Assembly: GCF_012584515.1 (NCBI RefSeq)
Contig: NZ_CP051461.1
Location: 2,475,501 to 2,539,500, forward strand
Direction of reading: 5' to 3'
DNA length: 64,000 nt
DNA from: Polaromonas vacuolata
Lineage (GTDB): Bacteria > Pseudomonadota > Gammaproteobacteria > Burkholderiales > Burkholderiaceae_C
The notes beneath the pieces were generated by a model that searched no databases, was not told the origin of the DNA, and worked only from the letters and a program-made list of their open reading frames with translations. Made by a program: the position numbers and the translations under genes. Below, one piece after another: positions 25,383 through 34,820 of this stretch; the stretch's first letter is position 1, and every line of letters begins with the position of its first letter.

Positions 25383-26984
25383 TCAATGCGCGCCAGCCGC
25401 CGCATCACCACTTGCGGCATCCGGCTTGCCCGGTCGAGTCAAATAAACCACCGGTATCAGCATCAAAAAGATAACCGCAGAAGCATAAAAAACGTCATTC
25501 GCGGCCAGCGTGTAAGACTGCTGATCGACCATACGGTTAATGCTGGCCAAAGCTTGTTGCATGCCCAAGCCAGAGCTTCTCAAACCATCAATAGCACTGT
25601 TAGCCGCCAAACTGCCTTGGTTCACATATTCACTTAACTGCGCATGATGAACGGCGGCACGCTGTTCCCAAACTGTGGTGGCGATAGAGGTACCAAAAGA
25701 GCCGGCGGTAATACGCACAAAGTTCGACAAACCAGACGCTGCAGCGATTCGATCCGGCGACAAACCTGAAAGCGTAATGGTCAGCAGCGGAATGAAGAAA
25801 AACGCCATTGCCACGCCTTGAATCACGGTTGGAATCATGATGGTTTCAAAATCTGCCTGCGTGCTGAACCTAGACCGCATCCACAGCACTAGCGCGAACA
25901 CTAAAAACGCAAACACGGCATAACGGCGTGGATCAACCTTGCTAATGGTTTTACCCACCACGGGAGACAGCAACAAAGCCATTAAACCCACGGGTGCCAG
26001 CACCCAGCCAGCCTGTGTTGCGGTGTAACTCATAAACTGCTGCAACCACAGCGGCAGCAACACCACATTGCCGAAAAACAAGCCGTAACCGATGGACAGC
26101 GAGAGCGTGCCGGCCCAGAAATTACGGCGTTTAAACAAGGTCAGATCGACCACGGGATGCTCCTCCGTGAGCTCCCAAATAACGAAGGCAATCAGTCCCA
26201 CCACAGCAATAATGGCCAACGCAATCACCTCGCCAGAATGGAACCAGTCCAACTCTTTGCCCTTGTCCAGCATGATTTGCAGCGAGCCCACACCCACTAC
26301 CAGCAGCGCTAAGCCGATAGAGTCAATCGGCAGCTTGCGCGTTGGGCTTTCGCGGTTCTGAAAAATACGCCAGGTAATGAAAGCCGCGGCAAAGCCGACC
26401 GGTATATTGATGTAGAAAATCCAAGGCCAAGAAATGTTGTCGGTAATATAACCACCAAGCAGCGGCCCGATCACCGGTGCAACCAAAGTGGTCATAGACC
26501 AGAGCGCCATTGCCAGCCCGGCCAAGGCCTTGGGATAGCTAGACAGCAGCAAGGCTTGCGACAGCGGAATCATGGGGCCAGCCACCAAGCCTTGCAAAAT
26601 ACGAAAAAATATCAAAGTGCCCATGTTGGGCGCCAGTCCACAAAGCCAGGAAGTCAGCACAAACAACATGATGCTGGTGACAAAAAGTCTGACTTGACCA
26701 AAGCGCTGGGACAACCAACCAGTCAGGGGTACAGCAATCGCGGTCGAGACCGCGAAACTGGTGATCACCCAAGTGCCTTGGTTGGGACTGACACCCAAAT
26801 CACCAGCAATAGCTGGCAAAGACACATTCGCAATCGAGGTGTCCAGCACATTCATAAAGGTCGCTGCCGACAAGGCAAGCGTACCCAAAATACGGGCTGT
26901 ACCCGTTAATGGCGGCGGCGCCACGTACGGGGCCGGTTTTGGCGCGGCCTGAGGCGGATTAGCAGGTGCAGGAACTAAAGCCAT
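25383..26984 (-). CDS. emrB: DHA2 family MFS drug transporter (EmrB-like)
   Basis: Inner-membrane drug:proton antiporter, 533 residues with about 14 membrane segments. Seen: LDTSIANVSLPAIAGDLG at segment 1, the motif A loop GWLSQRFGQVRLF, and MALWSMTTLVAPVIGPLLGGY (motif C-like antiporter signature). It is the last gene of marR - outer-membrane factor - emrA - emrB on one strand, so it should export drugs or toxic organics across both membranes with the two partners. The short tail after segment 14 is Ala-rich. Confidence 0.92.
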   Translation of the reverse strand: MALVPAPANPPQAAPKPAPYVAPPPLTGTARILGTLALSAATFMNVLDTSIANVSLPAIAGDLGVSPNQGTWVITSFAVSTAIAVPLTGWLSQRFGQVRLFVTSIMLFVLTSWLCGLAPNMGTLIFFRILQGLVAGPMIPLSQALLLSSYPKALAGLAMALWSMTTLVAPVIGPLLGGYITDNISWPWIFYINIPVGFAAAFITWRIFQNRESPTRKLPIDSIGLALLVVGVGSLQIMLDKGKELDWFHSGEVIALAIIAVVGLIAFVIWELTEEHPVVDLTLFKRRNFWAGTLSLSIGYGLFFGNVVLLPLWLQQFMSYTATQAGWVLAPVGLMALLLSPVVGKTISKVDPRRYAVFAFLVFALVLWMRSRFSTQADFETIMIPTVIQGVAMAFFFIPLLTITLSGLSPDRIAAASGLSNFVRITAGSFGTSIATTVWEQRAAVHHAQLSEYVNQGSLAANSAIDGLRSSGLGMQQALASINRMVDQQSYTLAANDVFYASAVIFLMLIPVVYLTRPGKPDAASGDAAAGAH

Positions 26985-27080
26985 AAAAGCCTAAATAGTA
27001 AAAATCAGTAGGAGGTCAAGACTCGCTGGCGACATTCAGTCAAGGCGGTAAAAAACCGCCCAAACTTGTCGAAGGCAGGC

Positions 27081-28433
27081 TCAGGACGCGCTGGCAACCG
27101 GCTTAATTGCAGCTTTGGCAGCAGAGGACTTGGGTACTGTCTTGGACACCGCCTTCAGGACGGGCTTAGCGCTAAGGCCTGGCTTGACCGCTGTGCTGGC
27201 TACTGTCGCGACATAGTTCTCACCCGCATTAGCCGCAATCACGCGCTGCACGGATTGCTCGGCTTGGTCGTTGCTGGCGGAAAAGGCTTGGCTGAGTGCG
27301 GCATCAGCGCTGCGCGGCTCATCTGCTAAGCGCTTGCCATCGGTGTTGCTGATATTGATTTCGGCCAGCATAGACAAACCCACACGCAGCGGATTAGCTT
27401 GCAACTGTTCGGCGTCTAGCGTGATACGTACCGGCACGCGCTGCACGACTTTGATCCAGTTGCCCGTCGCGTTTTGTGCGGGCAGCAAAGCAAACGCTGC
27501 ACCCGTTCCAACGCCTAAGCCGGCAACCAATCCTTTGTACTCGATCTTCTTTCCGTACAAATCGGCCACCAACTTAACCGGCTGACCAATCCGAATGTCG
27601 CGCAACTGAACTTCTTTAAAGTTGGCATCGACCCAAACATTTTTGAGCGGGATGATGGACATCATGGGTGTGCCAGCCGCCACGCGCTGACCAAGCTGAA
27701 CCGTGCGCTTGGCGACATAGCCGTCCACCGGCGCTAGCAATGCCGCGCGCTGGGTGGTCAGAAATGCTTCGCGCATTTTGGCAGCTGCGATCATCACGGC
27801 GGGATGTTGGTCAATGCTGGTTCCCTCGGTCAGGGCTTGGTTGCTGGCGAGTTGCTCGCGCGCGGCTAGCACACCGGCTTGAGCCGCAGCGACTTGGCTT
27901 TGGGTCTCCAGTAAGCGGGTTTGAGCATGGCTTAACTCTTCTTTGGATACCGCTCCATTGCCGACTAAGGACTGGCGGCGCTGCAAGTCATTCTGAGCCC
28001 GCAGTACATCGCTGCTTACCCGCGTCACATCTGCTTGACGTAGCGTGACTTGCGCCGCTAAAGCGCCGTTATTAGCAAACAGTGTGCGCACTTGACGCAC
28101 TGCTTGAGCCAGCGCGGCCTTGGCCTGATCCAGTGCGACGGTGGCATCGGCCGGATCGAGTTGCACCAGCGGCTGGCCGGCTTTAACAAAATCAGTGTCA
28201 TCAGCCATGATGGCCATCACCGTGCCGCTTATCTGAGGCGTGATCAAGATCACATTGCCCTGCACGTAGGCGTTGTCGGTGGACTCATAGTGGCGAGCCA
28301 CCATGTATTCGTAAATCGACCAACCCACTGCGCCCACAATGACGACGGCGGCTAGCGCGGTCAGGGCTTTTTTACGCTTTGGGTTACCGGTGGCTGGAGT
28401 AGCAGGAGGAGCTGGGTAGGCGGGTGTGTTCAT
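27081..28433 (-). CDS. emrA: EmrA/HlyD family membrane fusion protein
   Basis: Periplasmic adaptor of 450 residues from the ATG at 28433; the extra 20 residues upstream look non-coding. A single membrane anchor (about 25-48) follows a Pro-rich start. YVQGNVILITPQISGTVMAI is the lipoyl half-motif, followed by two long helical hairpin segments and the second half motif AAPVDGYVAKRTVQLGQRV (here starting LLAPVDG). A Lys/Ala/Val-rich tail of about 60 residues ends the protein. It would bridge EmrB and the outer-membrane factor encoded just upstream. Confidence 0.92.
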   Translation of the reverse strand: MNTPAYPAPPATPATGNPKRKKALTALAAVVIVGAVGWSIYEYMVARHYESTDNAYVQGNVILITPQISGTVMAIMADDTDFVKAGQPLVQLDPADATVALDQAKAALAQAVRQVRTLFANNGALAAQVTLRQADVTRVSSDVLRAQNDLQRRQSLVGNGAVSKEELSHAQTRLLETQSQVAAAQAGVLAAREQLASNQALTEGTSIDQHPAVMIAAAKMREAFLTTQRAALLAPVDGYVAKRTVQLGQRVAAGTPMMSIIPLKNVWVDANFKEVQLRDIRIGQPVKLVADLYGKKIEYKGLVAGLGVGTGAAFALLPAQNATGNWIKVVQRVPVRITLDAEQLQANPLRVGLSMLAEINISNTDGKRLADEPRSADAALSQAFSASNDQAEQSVQRVIAANAGENYVATVASTAVKPGLSAKPVLKAVSKTVPKSSAAKAAIKPVASAS

Positions 28434-28519
28434 GGTCTTGATCTCTGGGCTGACGACAATTAAAGGGTTGTTTAGCGGCGGCTTGCCGCGCAATAAAAAG
28501 TGAAAACTTAAATCTGTTG

Positions 28520-30121
28520 TTATTGGGCTCTTGCGCTGGTTTCGATGACTCGATTGCCGGCTAAAACTGCTGAGTTAGAAAAGCTGGCCTGCGCGCTAGC
28601 CGAATAACCGCCGCCTAACGCCCGTATCAAGGCCACTTGCGTGTCGAGCACACGGGCTGACAAATCAACCGCCAGACGGCGCTGGGTCAAGACACTGGTT
28701 TCTGCCGTGAGCACATTAATGAAGTTGCCCAAGCCAGCCTTGTAGCGCTGTACCGCAATGTCATAGGCGTCTTGCGCTGCACTTTGGGCCAGTGACTGCT
28801 GCTGCTGCTGGCGCTCAATAGCGGTTAATGAGCTGAGCTGATCGGAGACATCACGCACGGCATCAATCACAGCGGCGTTATAGCTTTCTACGGCAATATC
28901 GAGGTCAGCAGTTTTGCCGCGCAAATTGGCGCGTAAGCGACCGGAATCAAAAATCGGCAAACGCAGCGCCGGACCTACGCCAATTTGCTGACTGCCAGCA
29001 CTAAAAAGTCGATTCAGACCTAGGCTAGAAAATCCAGCAAAACCGACCAAGTTGATATTGGGATAAAACTCGGCCTTGGCATTGGCCACCAAGCTGGATG
29101 ACGCCTCGACACGCCAGCGCGCAGCGGCAATATCGGCACGTCGGCCCAACAAGTCGGCAGATAACTTAGCTTGCAAGGCGACTGGATGGATAGCCGTCAA
29201 TGCCGGCAACTCTTGCAGCAAGGCAGAAACTTGGGCCTCGCTCTGGCCGGTTAAAGCAGCCAGCGCATTGCGGGTGAGTGCGGCTTGCTCCAGCACTACT
29301 TCTAACTGTAGCCGCGCCTCTGGCAATCCGCCTTCGCTCTGACGCAGTTCTAGTCGTGTATCCAAACCGGCACCCACGCGGTCCTGTACCAGCTTTAGGG
29401 TTTCTTGGCGCTGCGCCAATGTGCGTTTTGCTACAGCCGCCAAGTCATTCAAACGCAGCAGTTGAAAGTAGCTGCGCGCCACATTGCTGGCGAGCAGCAC
29501 GCGGGCCGCTTGTGCATCGGCGGCGCTGGCGTTGGCCGTGCCGATAGCAGCATCTAGTGCCGCACGATTTTTACCGAAAAAATCTAACTCCCAGCTGGCA
29601 CTGAGTTGAGCGGTTGCGTTGTTCACTGTGCTGCCAGCTAGCGGCGGCGGCACTAAACCGTTGGCGCTGTAGCGCTGACGCGTCACATCTAACTGAGCTT
29701 GCAGCTGTGGTCCGGCGGCGGCGGCGACACTTTCAATCGAAGATTGCGCCCGCTTGAGGCGGGCTTGGGCTAGCTTTAGGTTGGGATTATTTTCCAGTGC
29801 TTTGGCAACCAGCGCGTCAAGTTGTGCGTCACCAAAGTCAGTCCACCACTTCTCTACTGGCATGTTTTTCAGCGCCTGCTCGGGCGCGCTGGCGCTCAAA
29901 CCCAGAGAATCTGCATTGCGCAGATCGGCGCTGGAATGGATACCTGACATGTCAGCGCAACCCGTAGCCATGATGCCAACGGCCAGCAGACTGGCCAGTG
30001 TCACCAAGGCCATGCGAGATGATGCGCGCCAGATCGGCAAAGCCTGATCTGCTTGATACGGTGCTGCCGGTGACGTGCCGACGGTAGTGAGAAGTTGTGG
30101 ATTGCTGGGCATGTTGTTCAT
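28520..30121 (-). CDS. Outer-membrane factor lipoprotein (NodT/OprM family)
   Basis: TolC-like channel of 533 residues. The N-terminus is long; the lipobox MATGC near residue 54 indicates a lipoprotein, and the start could be the internal Met37 at 30013, giving a normal-length signal. The core has two OEP repeats: SWELDFFGKNRAALDAAIG and GLGNFINVLTAETSVLTQRRLAV, both hallmarks of RND/MFS outer-membrane channels. It lies between marR (20 bp upstream) and emrA and completes the tripartite pump. Confidence 0.92.
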   Translation of the reverse strand: MNNMPSNPQLLTTVGTSPAAPYQADQALPIWRASSRMALVTLASLLAVGIMATGCADMSGIHSSADLRNADSLGLSASAPEQALKNMPVEKWWTDFGDAQLDALVAKALENNPNLKLAQARLKRAQSSIESVAAAAGPQLQAQLDVTRQRYSANGLVPPPLAGSTVNNATAQLSASWELDFFGKNRAALDAAIGTANASAADAQAARVLLASNVARSYFQLLRLNDLAAVAKRTLAQRQETLKLVQDRVGAGLDTRLELRQSEGGLPEARLQLEVVLEQAALTRNALAALTGQSEAQVSALLQELPALTAIHPVALQAKLSADLLGRRADIAAARWRVEASSSLVANAKAEFYPNINLVGFAGFSSLGLNRLFSAGSQQIGVGPALRLPIFDSGRLRANLRGKTADLDIAVESYNAAVIDAVRDVSDQLSSLTAIERQQQQQSLAQSAAQDAYDIAVQRYKAGLGNFINVLTAETSVLTQRRLAVDLSARVLDTQVALIRALGGGYSASAQASFSNSAVLAGNRVIETSARAQ

Positions 30122-30141
30122 GATTCGAAATTGAGAAAAAT

Positions 30142-30795
30142 TTAATCTTTGTCAGCTTTGGCAGGTTTATCTGACTTGTCTGGCGTTTCACAGCGCACGT
30201 TACTCAGCACTTGAGCTCGGTTCAAAACACGGCGCAAATAGGCTTTGAATTGCTGAAATTCAGCGTCTGAAAAACCCACCAAATGGTCGTTTTGAACCCG
30301 GCATAGCGACTTGGGAATTTCCTGTGCGGCCAGCACACCAGCCTCAGTCAATTCGATATTCACGACCCGTCTGTCGTGAGATGAGCGCACGCGCTGGCAG
30401 AGATGCTTGGCTTCTAGGCGGTCTAGCATGCGGGTCATGGAGCCGGCATCTAGATCACATTCGCGCGCCAGCTCGGCCACCGTAGAGGCCATGCCTCTGT
30501 GGAGTTTGAACAAAGGCAGCCACTGGGCGTTGGTCAAGCCATTGGGCTCCATTTCGCGCTCAATGCCGTGGCCAACCAAAGACAGAATGCGGCGCATCAT
30601 GTAGCCAACGCTTTCTTCGGGCTCATAGCCTTCAGGGCGATAGAACTCACGAACTACTTCTTGCGCCTCGTCTTGGGTGCTTGGTAAATCTTTGGAGTGT
30701 CCTGAATCAGCTGTAAAAGCCGTGAGAGCCGTGGAAGCCGTGGAAGCCATGGAATTAGCCAGTGGGTTTTGCGGTGAAATAGGTTTATCGGACAT
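30142..30795 (-). CDS. MarR family transcriptional regulator
   Basis: Winged-helix repressor of 217 residues from the ATG at 30795. MarR features: AQWLPLFKLHRG, STVAELARECDLDAGSMTRMLDRLEAKHLCQRVRSSHDRRVV (the recognition helix and DRR wing). The first 50 residues are a Ser/Thr/Ala-rich extension not typical of the family. It is first in the efflux operon and probably represses it until a drug or phenolic ligand binds. A perfect inverted repeat overlaps its promoter. The -10 sits only 6 bp before the start codon, so the mRNA may be leaderless. Confidence 0.9.
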   Translation of the reverse strand: MSDKPISPQNPLANSMASTASTALTAFTADSGHSKDLPSTQDEAQEVVREFYRPEGYEPEESVGYMMRRILSLVGHGIEREMEPNGLTNAQWLPLFKLHRGMASTVAELARECDLDAGSMTRMLDRLEAKHLCQRVRSSHDRRVVNIELTEAGVLAAQEIPKSLCRVQNDHLVGFSDAEFQQFKAYLRRVLNRAQVLSNVRCETPDKSDKPAKADKD

Positions 30796-30801
30796 GGCGG
30801 A

Positions 30802-30830
30802 ATAATAACTGCCTATGCAAACATTGTCAA
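30802..30830 (-). promoter_or_regulatory. Consensus sigma-70 promoter of the marR-efflux operon
   Basis: On the minus strand TTGACA (30830-30825) and TATTAT (30807-30802) are spaced by exactly 17 bp. The -10 ends 6 bp before the marR ATG, so transcription is expected to begin at or within a base or two of that codon. Confidence 0.75.
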
Positions 30831-30845
30831 GGCTATGTTTGCATA
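30814..30845. promoter_or_regulatory. Perfect inverted repeat, likely MarR operator
   Basis: TATGCAAACAT (30814-30824) and ATGTTTGCATA (30835-30845) form a perfect 11-bp inverted repeat with a 10-bp spacer that contains the -35 box TTGACA of the marR promoter. One arm lies in the marR promoter spacer and the other 22 bp before the divergent ABC exporter start at 30868, so a single regulator could control both directions. Confidence 0.75.
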
Positions 30846-30867
30846 CGCAACTTTCAAAGACTGGTTT

Positions 30868-32706
30868 ATGGTTAAACTCCATAGCATGGCTAAAACACCC
30901 GACAAATCGTTCTCTTCTTCTCCGCTAGCAGGCGCAAAAACTTCACCCAAATCACTTTCAGGTCTATTGCCTTTTTTACAGCCTTATCGACTACAGATTG
31001 CGTTTGCCGCGATGTTTTTGGTGCTCGCTGCGGTCGCCACGCTGGTGTTTCCATTGGCCTTGCGCAGTCTGATTGACGGTGGTCTGGGTAGCCCGGGTTT
31101 GACGGATGCCGGCAAGGGTGAACAAATTCTCGGGCTGCGGAATCATTTTTTCGAGTTGTTTGCGGTCGCTGCAGCCTTAGGACTTTTTTCTGCGGGACGC
31201 TTTTACATGGTCAGCTGGCTAGGTGAGCGCGTCACAGCCGATTTGCGCAATGCGGTCTACTCACATGTGCTGCGCCAAAGCCCGGCATTTTTTGAAACGA
31301 CACAAACCGGCGAGGTTCTCAGCCGTCTGACGGGCGACACCACGCTGGTGCAAACCGTGGTCGGCTCATCGCTGAGCATGGGTTTGCGCAACGCCGTCAT
31401 GGGTGTTGGTGCGCTATTTATGTTGGTCTATACCAACCCTTATTTAATGGTGCAAGTCATAGGTGTTCTGGTCGTGATCGTGGTACCTTCGGTTATGTTT
31501 GGCCGACGCGTGCGCAAGCTCTCGCGTGCCAGCCAGGACCGAGTTGCCGACTCCAGCGCTATCGCCGCCGAAGTTCTCAACGCCATACCCGTCGTGCAGA
31601 GTTACAGTGCCGAGGCGCGCGAATCCGCACGCTTTGATCAGTCAACTGCTGCGGCATTTGCGGTTGCTGTACGGCGCACCAAGGCGCGTTCGGTGCTGGT
31701 GGCCTTCATCATCATCGCCACATCAGCCGCGCTGTTGTTTGGCTTATTCCAAGGCACGCAGGCGGTGATGCGCGGCGATATCACAGCCGGCCATCTGGGC
31801 CAGACCGTGGTGTATGTGATTATTTTGGCCAGCGCGGCAGCGGTGTTGGGCGAAGTCTACGGCGATTTACTGCGCGCAGCCGGTGCTACCGAGCGGCTAA
31901 TGGAGTTGCTGCAAGCGCGCTCACCGGTACTCTCGCCGATCAATCCGGTGACGGCACCACACACCCAACGGGGCACAGCAGTAGGCTTTGAAGACATTCT
32001 TTTTCACTACCCTTCACGACCTTTGCTGCCGTCCATAAGCAATTTCAGCATGCAAGTCGCACCCGGCGAAACAGTCGCCGTCGTGGGCCCTAGCGGCGCA
32101 GGAAAAAGCACACTGTTTCAGTTACTGCTGCGTTTTTATGACCCCAGTTCGGGCCGCATCACCATAGATGGTGTCGCCATCAAAGACATGGCGCTGACAG
32201 ACTTGCGCCAACAAGTTGGCATAGTGCCGCAAGACGCGGTGATTTTTTCGACTAGCGCACTGGAGAATATTCGCTACGGTAAACCCGACGCCAGCGACGA
32301 AGAAACCATGGCCGCAGCCCAAGCGGCGTTCGCGCATGAGTTCATCACCGCCCTGCCCGAGGGCTACAACACCTTTTTGGGCGAGCGCGGCGTACGCTTA
32401 TCGGGCGGTCAGCGCCAACGCATTGCGATTGCACGAGCGATGCTAAAAAACGCGCCGCTTTTGCTGCTCGATGAAGCCACCAGCGCACTTGACGCCGAGA
32501 GCGAACGCATGGTGCAAGCCGCACTCGAGTCGGCGATGAAAAATCGAACCACACTTGTCATTGCCCACAGACTTGCAACCGTGCAGCAGGCGACGCGTAT
32601 ATTAGTGTTGGATCAAGGCCAGCTGGTCGAGCAAGGCACGCATGCCGAACTGGTCGCAAAAGGCGGAATTTATGCGCGTCTTGCGGCTTTGCAGTTCACG
32701 GTTTAA
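30868..32706 (+). CDS. ABC exporter, fused permease-ATPase (MsbA/BmrA-type half transporter)
   Basis: Inner-membrane homodimeric exporter, about 612 residues from the ATG at 30868 (30886 is also possible; neither has a good ribosome site). Residues about 40-330 hold six membrane segments, with TGEVLSRLTGDTTLVQTVVG in the transmembrane domain. The ATPase has Walker A GPSGAGKST, Q-loop VPQDAVIFSTS, signature LSGGQRQRIAIARAM and Walker B LLLLDEATSALD. It exports lipids, drugs or other hydrophobic molecules. It diverges from marR across a shared operator, so it may be part of the same response. Confidence 0.92.
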   Translation: MVKLHSMAKTPDKSFSSSPLAGAKTSPKSLSGLLPFLQPYRLQIAFAAMFLVLAAVATLVFPLALRSLIDGGLGSPGLTDAGKGEQILGLRNHFFELFAVAAALGLFSAGRFYMVSWLGERVTADLRNAVYSHVLRQSPAFFETTQTGEVLSRLTGDTTLVQTVVGSSLSMGLRNAVMGVGALFMLVYTNPYLMVQVIGVLVVIVVPSVMFGRRVRKLSRASQDRVADSSAIAAEVLNAIPVVQSYSAEARESARFDQSTAAAFAVAVRRTKARSVLVAFIIIATSAALLFGLFQGTQAVMRGDITAGHLGQTVVYVIILASAAAVLGEVYGDLLRAAGATERLMELLQARSPVLSPINPVTAPHTQRGTAVGFEDILFHYPSRPLLPSISNFSMQVAPGETVAVVGPSGAGKSTLFQLLLRFYDPSSGRITIDGVAIKDMALTDLRQQVGIVPQDAVIFSTSALENIRYGKPDASDEETMAAAQAAFAHEFITALPEGYNTFLGERGVRLSGGQRQRIAIARAMLKNAPLLLLDEATSALDAESERMVQAALESAMKNRTTLVIAHRLATVQQATRILVLDQGQLVEQGTHAELVAKGGIYARLAALQFTV

Positions 32707-32748
32707 ATAAGAATAGTCGGCGCTTAAAAAGAAAACCATTTTGTGCAT

Positions 32749-32767
32749 CCATGCCAATCCGGCATGG
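32749..32767 (+). terminator. Hairpin after the ABC exporter gene
   Basis: CCATGCC-N5-GGCATGG, a perfect 7-bp stem 43 bp after the exporter stop, followed by ACTTTAAAAAA. The T run is poor, so termination is possible but unproven. Confidence 0.35.
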
Positions 32768-32855
32768 ACTTTAAAAAACCAAGCCTTAGACAATTAAGCA
32801 ATAGGACTCTAAGCTAGGCAACTTGCGGCTTTTATCTTCATCAGGAGTTTTACCC

Positions 32856-34193
32856 ATGTCACAAGCATCCAACCCTCTTAGCCCACCTCACCCGATTGGC
32901 GCTCAATACCAACACACACAACACGCACTGCCGTCTTACCTTCAGGCCGACAACCTCGGGCCCTGGGGCAATTACCTGCAGCAAGTTGACCGTGTCATTC
33001 CCCACCTAGGCAGTCTAGCGCGATGGGCAGAAACGCTAAAACGCCCGAAACGAGTTCTGATTGTTGATGTCCCCATCCATATGGATGACGGCACAATTGC
33101 GCACTTTGAAGGCTACAGAGTCCAACACAATGTCTCACGCGGACCGGGCAAAGGTGGCGTGCGCTTTCACCAAAACGTCACACTGTCAGAAGTCATGGCT
33201 TTGTCAGCTTGGATGTCAGTTAAAAACGCAGCGGTAAACGTTCCATACGGTGGCGCAAAGGGCGGCATTCGCGTTGATCCCAAGCTGCTCACAAGGGGAG
33301 AGCTAGAGCGCATGACGCGCCGCTACACCAGCGAGATTGGCATCATCATTGGCCCGAATAAAGATATACCGGCCCCAGACGTCAACACCAACGAGCAAAC
33401 CATGGCCTGGATGATGGACACCTACTCCATGAACACCGGCTCGACCGCCACTGGCGTAGTCACCGGCAAGCCGGTCGATTTGGGCGGCTCACTAGGCCGG
33501 CGTGAAGCCACCGGCCGTGGCGTATTCACGGTTGGCGTGGAGGCGGCCAAACACATAGGTTTGGAGATTTCAGGCGCACGCATTATTGTGCAAGGCTTTG
33601 GAAATGTAGGCGGCGTAGCTGGCAAACTGTTTGCAGAAGCCGGCGCATGGGTTGTAGCCGTCCAAGACCATGGTGGCACGATTTACCGCGAAGCGGGTCT
33701 GAACGTACCCGCTCTTTTGCGCCATGTCGAAGAAACCGGTAGCGTCAGCGGTTTTGTCGATGCCGAAAAAATCAGTGACGACAGCTTTTGGGACGTCGAA
33801 TGCGACATCTTGATACCCGCCGCCTTAGAAGAGCAAATCACAGCGGCGAATGCCGGACGCATCAAAGCGCGCATGGTGATTGAAGGTGCGAATGGCCCGA
33901 CAACACCAGCGGCTGACGACATCTTGGCAGAACGCAATGTATTGGTCTTGCCAGACGTCATCGCTAACGCCGGCGGCGTGACGGTTAGCTACTTTGAATG
34001 GGTGCAGGATTTTTCAAGCTTTTTCTGGGATGAAGAAGAAATCAATCTGCGCTTAGTCAAGATCATGAAAGAAGCTTTTGCCGTCATCTGGAACGTCGCG
34101 CAAAGCCGCAAGGTCAGTCTGCGCACTGCCACTTTCATCGTCGCTTGCCAGCGAATATTGCGTACCCGCGAATTGCGCGGTTTATACCCTTAA
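32856..34193 (+). CDS. gdhA: Glu/Leu/Phe/Val dehydrogenase (glutamate dehydrogenase)
   Basis: Cytoplasmic dehydrogenase of 445 residues interconverting glutamate and 2-oxoglutarate plus ammonia. The start at 32856 has the ribosome site CAGGAG 8 bp upstream. The catalytic region [15 protein letters not shown] carries the substrate lysine, preceded by [11 protein letters not shown]; the cofactor loop is GFGNVGG, and PAALEEQI and EGANGPTTP follow. Features fit the NAD-type GluDH of Burkholderiales. The neighbouring DUF1178 gene is convergent. Confidence 0.93.
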   Translation: MSQASNPLSPPHPIGAQYQHTQHALPSYLQADNLGPWGNYLQQVDRVIPHLGSLARWAETLKRPKRVLIVDVPIHMDDGTIAHFEGYRVQHNVSRGPGKGGVRFHQNVTLSEVMALSAWMSVKNAAVNVPYGGAKGGIRVDPKLLTRGELERMTRRYTSEIGIIIGPNKDIPAPDVNTNEQTMAWMMDTYSMNTGSTATGVVTGKPVDLGGSLGRREATGRGVFTVGVEAAKHIGLEISGARIIVQGFGNVGGVAGKLFAEAGAWVVAVQDHGGTIYREAGLNVPALLRHVEETGSVSGFVDAEKISDDSFWDVECDILIPAALEEQITAANAGRIKARMVIEGANGPTTPAADDILAERNVLVLPDVIANAGGVTVSYFEWVQDFSSFFWDEEEINLRLVKIMKEAFAVIWNVAQSRKVSLRTATFIVACQRILRTRELRGLYP

Positions 34194-34201
34194 GCGAAGT
34201 C

Positions 34202-34223
34202 ATCCGGGCCTAAGGGCCCGGAT
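34202..34223. terminator. GC-rich hairpin between convergent gdhA and DUF1178 genes
   Basis: Perfect 9-bp stem ATCCGGGCC/GGCCCGGAT with a 4-base loop, 9 bp after the gdhA stop. No T run follows on either strand, so it may act as a weak or processing-type 3' end. Confidence 0.45.
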
Positions 34224-34245
34224 AGAAAAGGCGCTTAAAACGCGG

Positions 34246-34731
34246 CTATTGCAAGGTCTCTTTGAGCGCTGCAGGCAAGGAAAAAGCCAGTACATCAATC
34301 CCTTCATCCGCCAGATCTTCGGCCTCCTGCAGGCTGGCCTGACCGCGAATACTGCGGCTCTCGGAGTCACCGTAATGCATGCTGCGGGCTTCATCGGCGA
34401 AGCGTTCGCCTACATCCTCGGTATTCGCCAAAACTTCCCGCAAAGCTTTGAGAAAAACCGCCTGTGCAGCCGTACTGGGCTTGAGCGCATCAGTCGGCTC
34501 AGACCCAGAAGCCACTAATTGATTTTCAGGGATAGTCTCTCGCGACGATGACGGCGCAGCCGTTGCGCCTAAATTAAGCCGAGGTGCACTGGGCAACTTA
34601 ACAATGCTGGTATCAGCGCACAAAGGGCAAGCCACTAAGGAGCGGGATAACTGAGACTGAAAGTCTTCCTCAGACGCAAACCAGCCTTCAAATGAATGAC
34701 GTTGACCGCACTGAAGATTGAGAACTTTCAT
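34246..34731 (-). CDS. DUF1178 family protein
   Basis: Protein of 161 residues. The N-terminus MKVLNLQCGQRHSFEGWFAS with later CPLC is the DUF1178 zinc-ribbon-like pattern (C8, and CxxC near 36-39). The C-terminal half is charged (GERFADEARSMHYGDSESRSIRGQAS), which is also conserved in the family. Function is unknown. In Burkholderiales it usually follows the NUDIX gene and the nuo operon, as here, so it may be the last gene of a long transcript. Confidence 0.85.
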   Translation of the reverse strand: MKVLNLQCGQRHSFEGWFASEEDFQSQLSRSLVACPLCADTSIVKLPSAPRLNLGATAAPSSSRETIPENQLVASGSEPTDALKPSTAAQAVFLKALREVLANTEDVGERFADEARSMHYGDSESRSIRGQASLQEAEDLADEGIDVLAFSLPAALKETLQ

Positions 34732-34820
34732 AAGCCATTATCACGGAGACAAAAGCCGGATGAAAACATCCCTGAACTCTGAATAGGTAAAGCCAGACGA
34801 GCAAGTTTGGCGCAGAGCGA

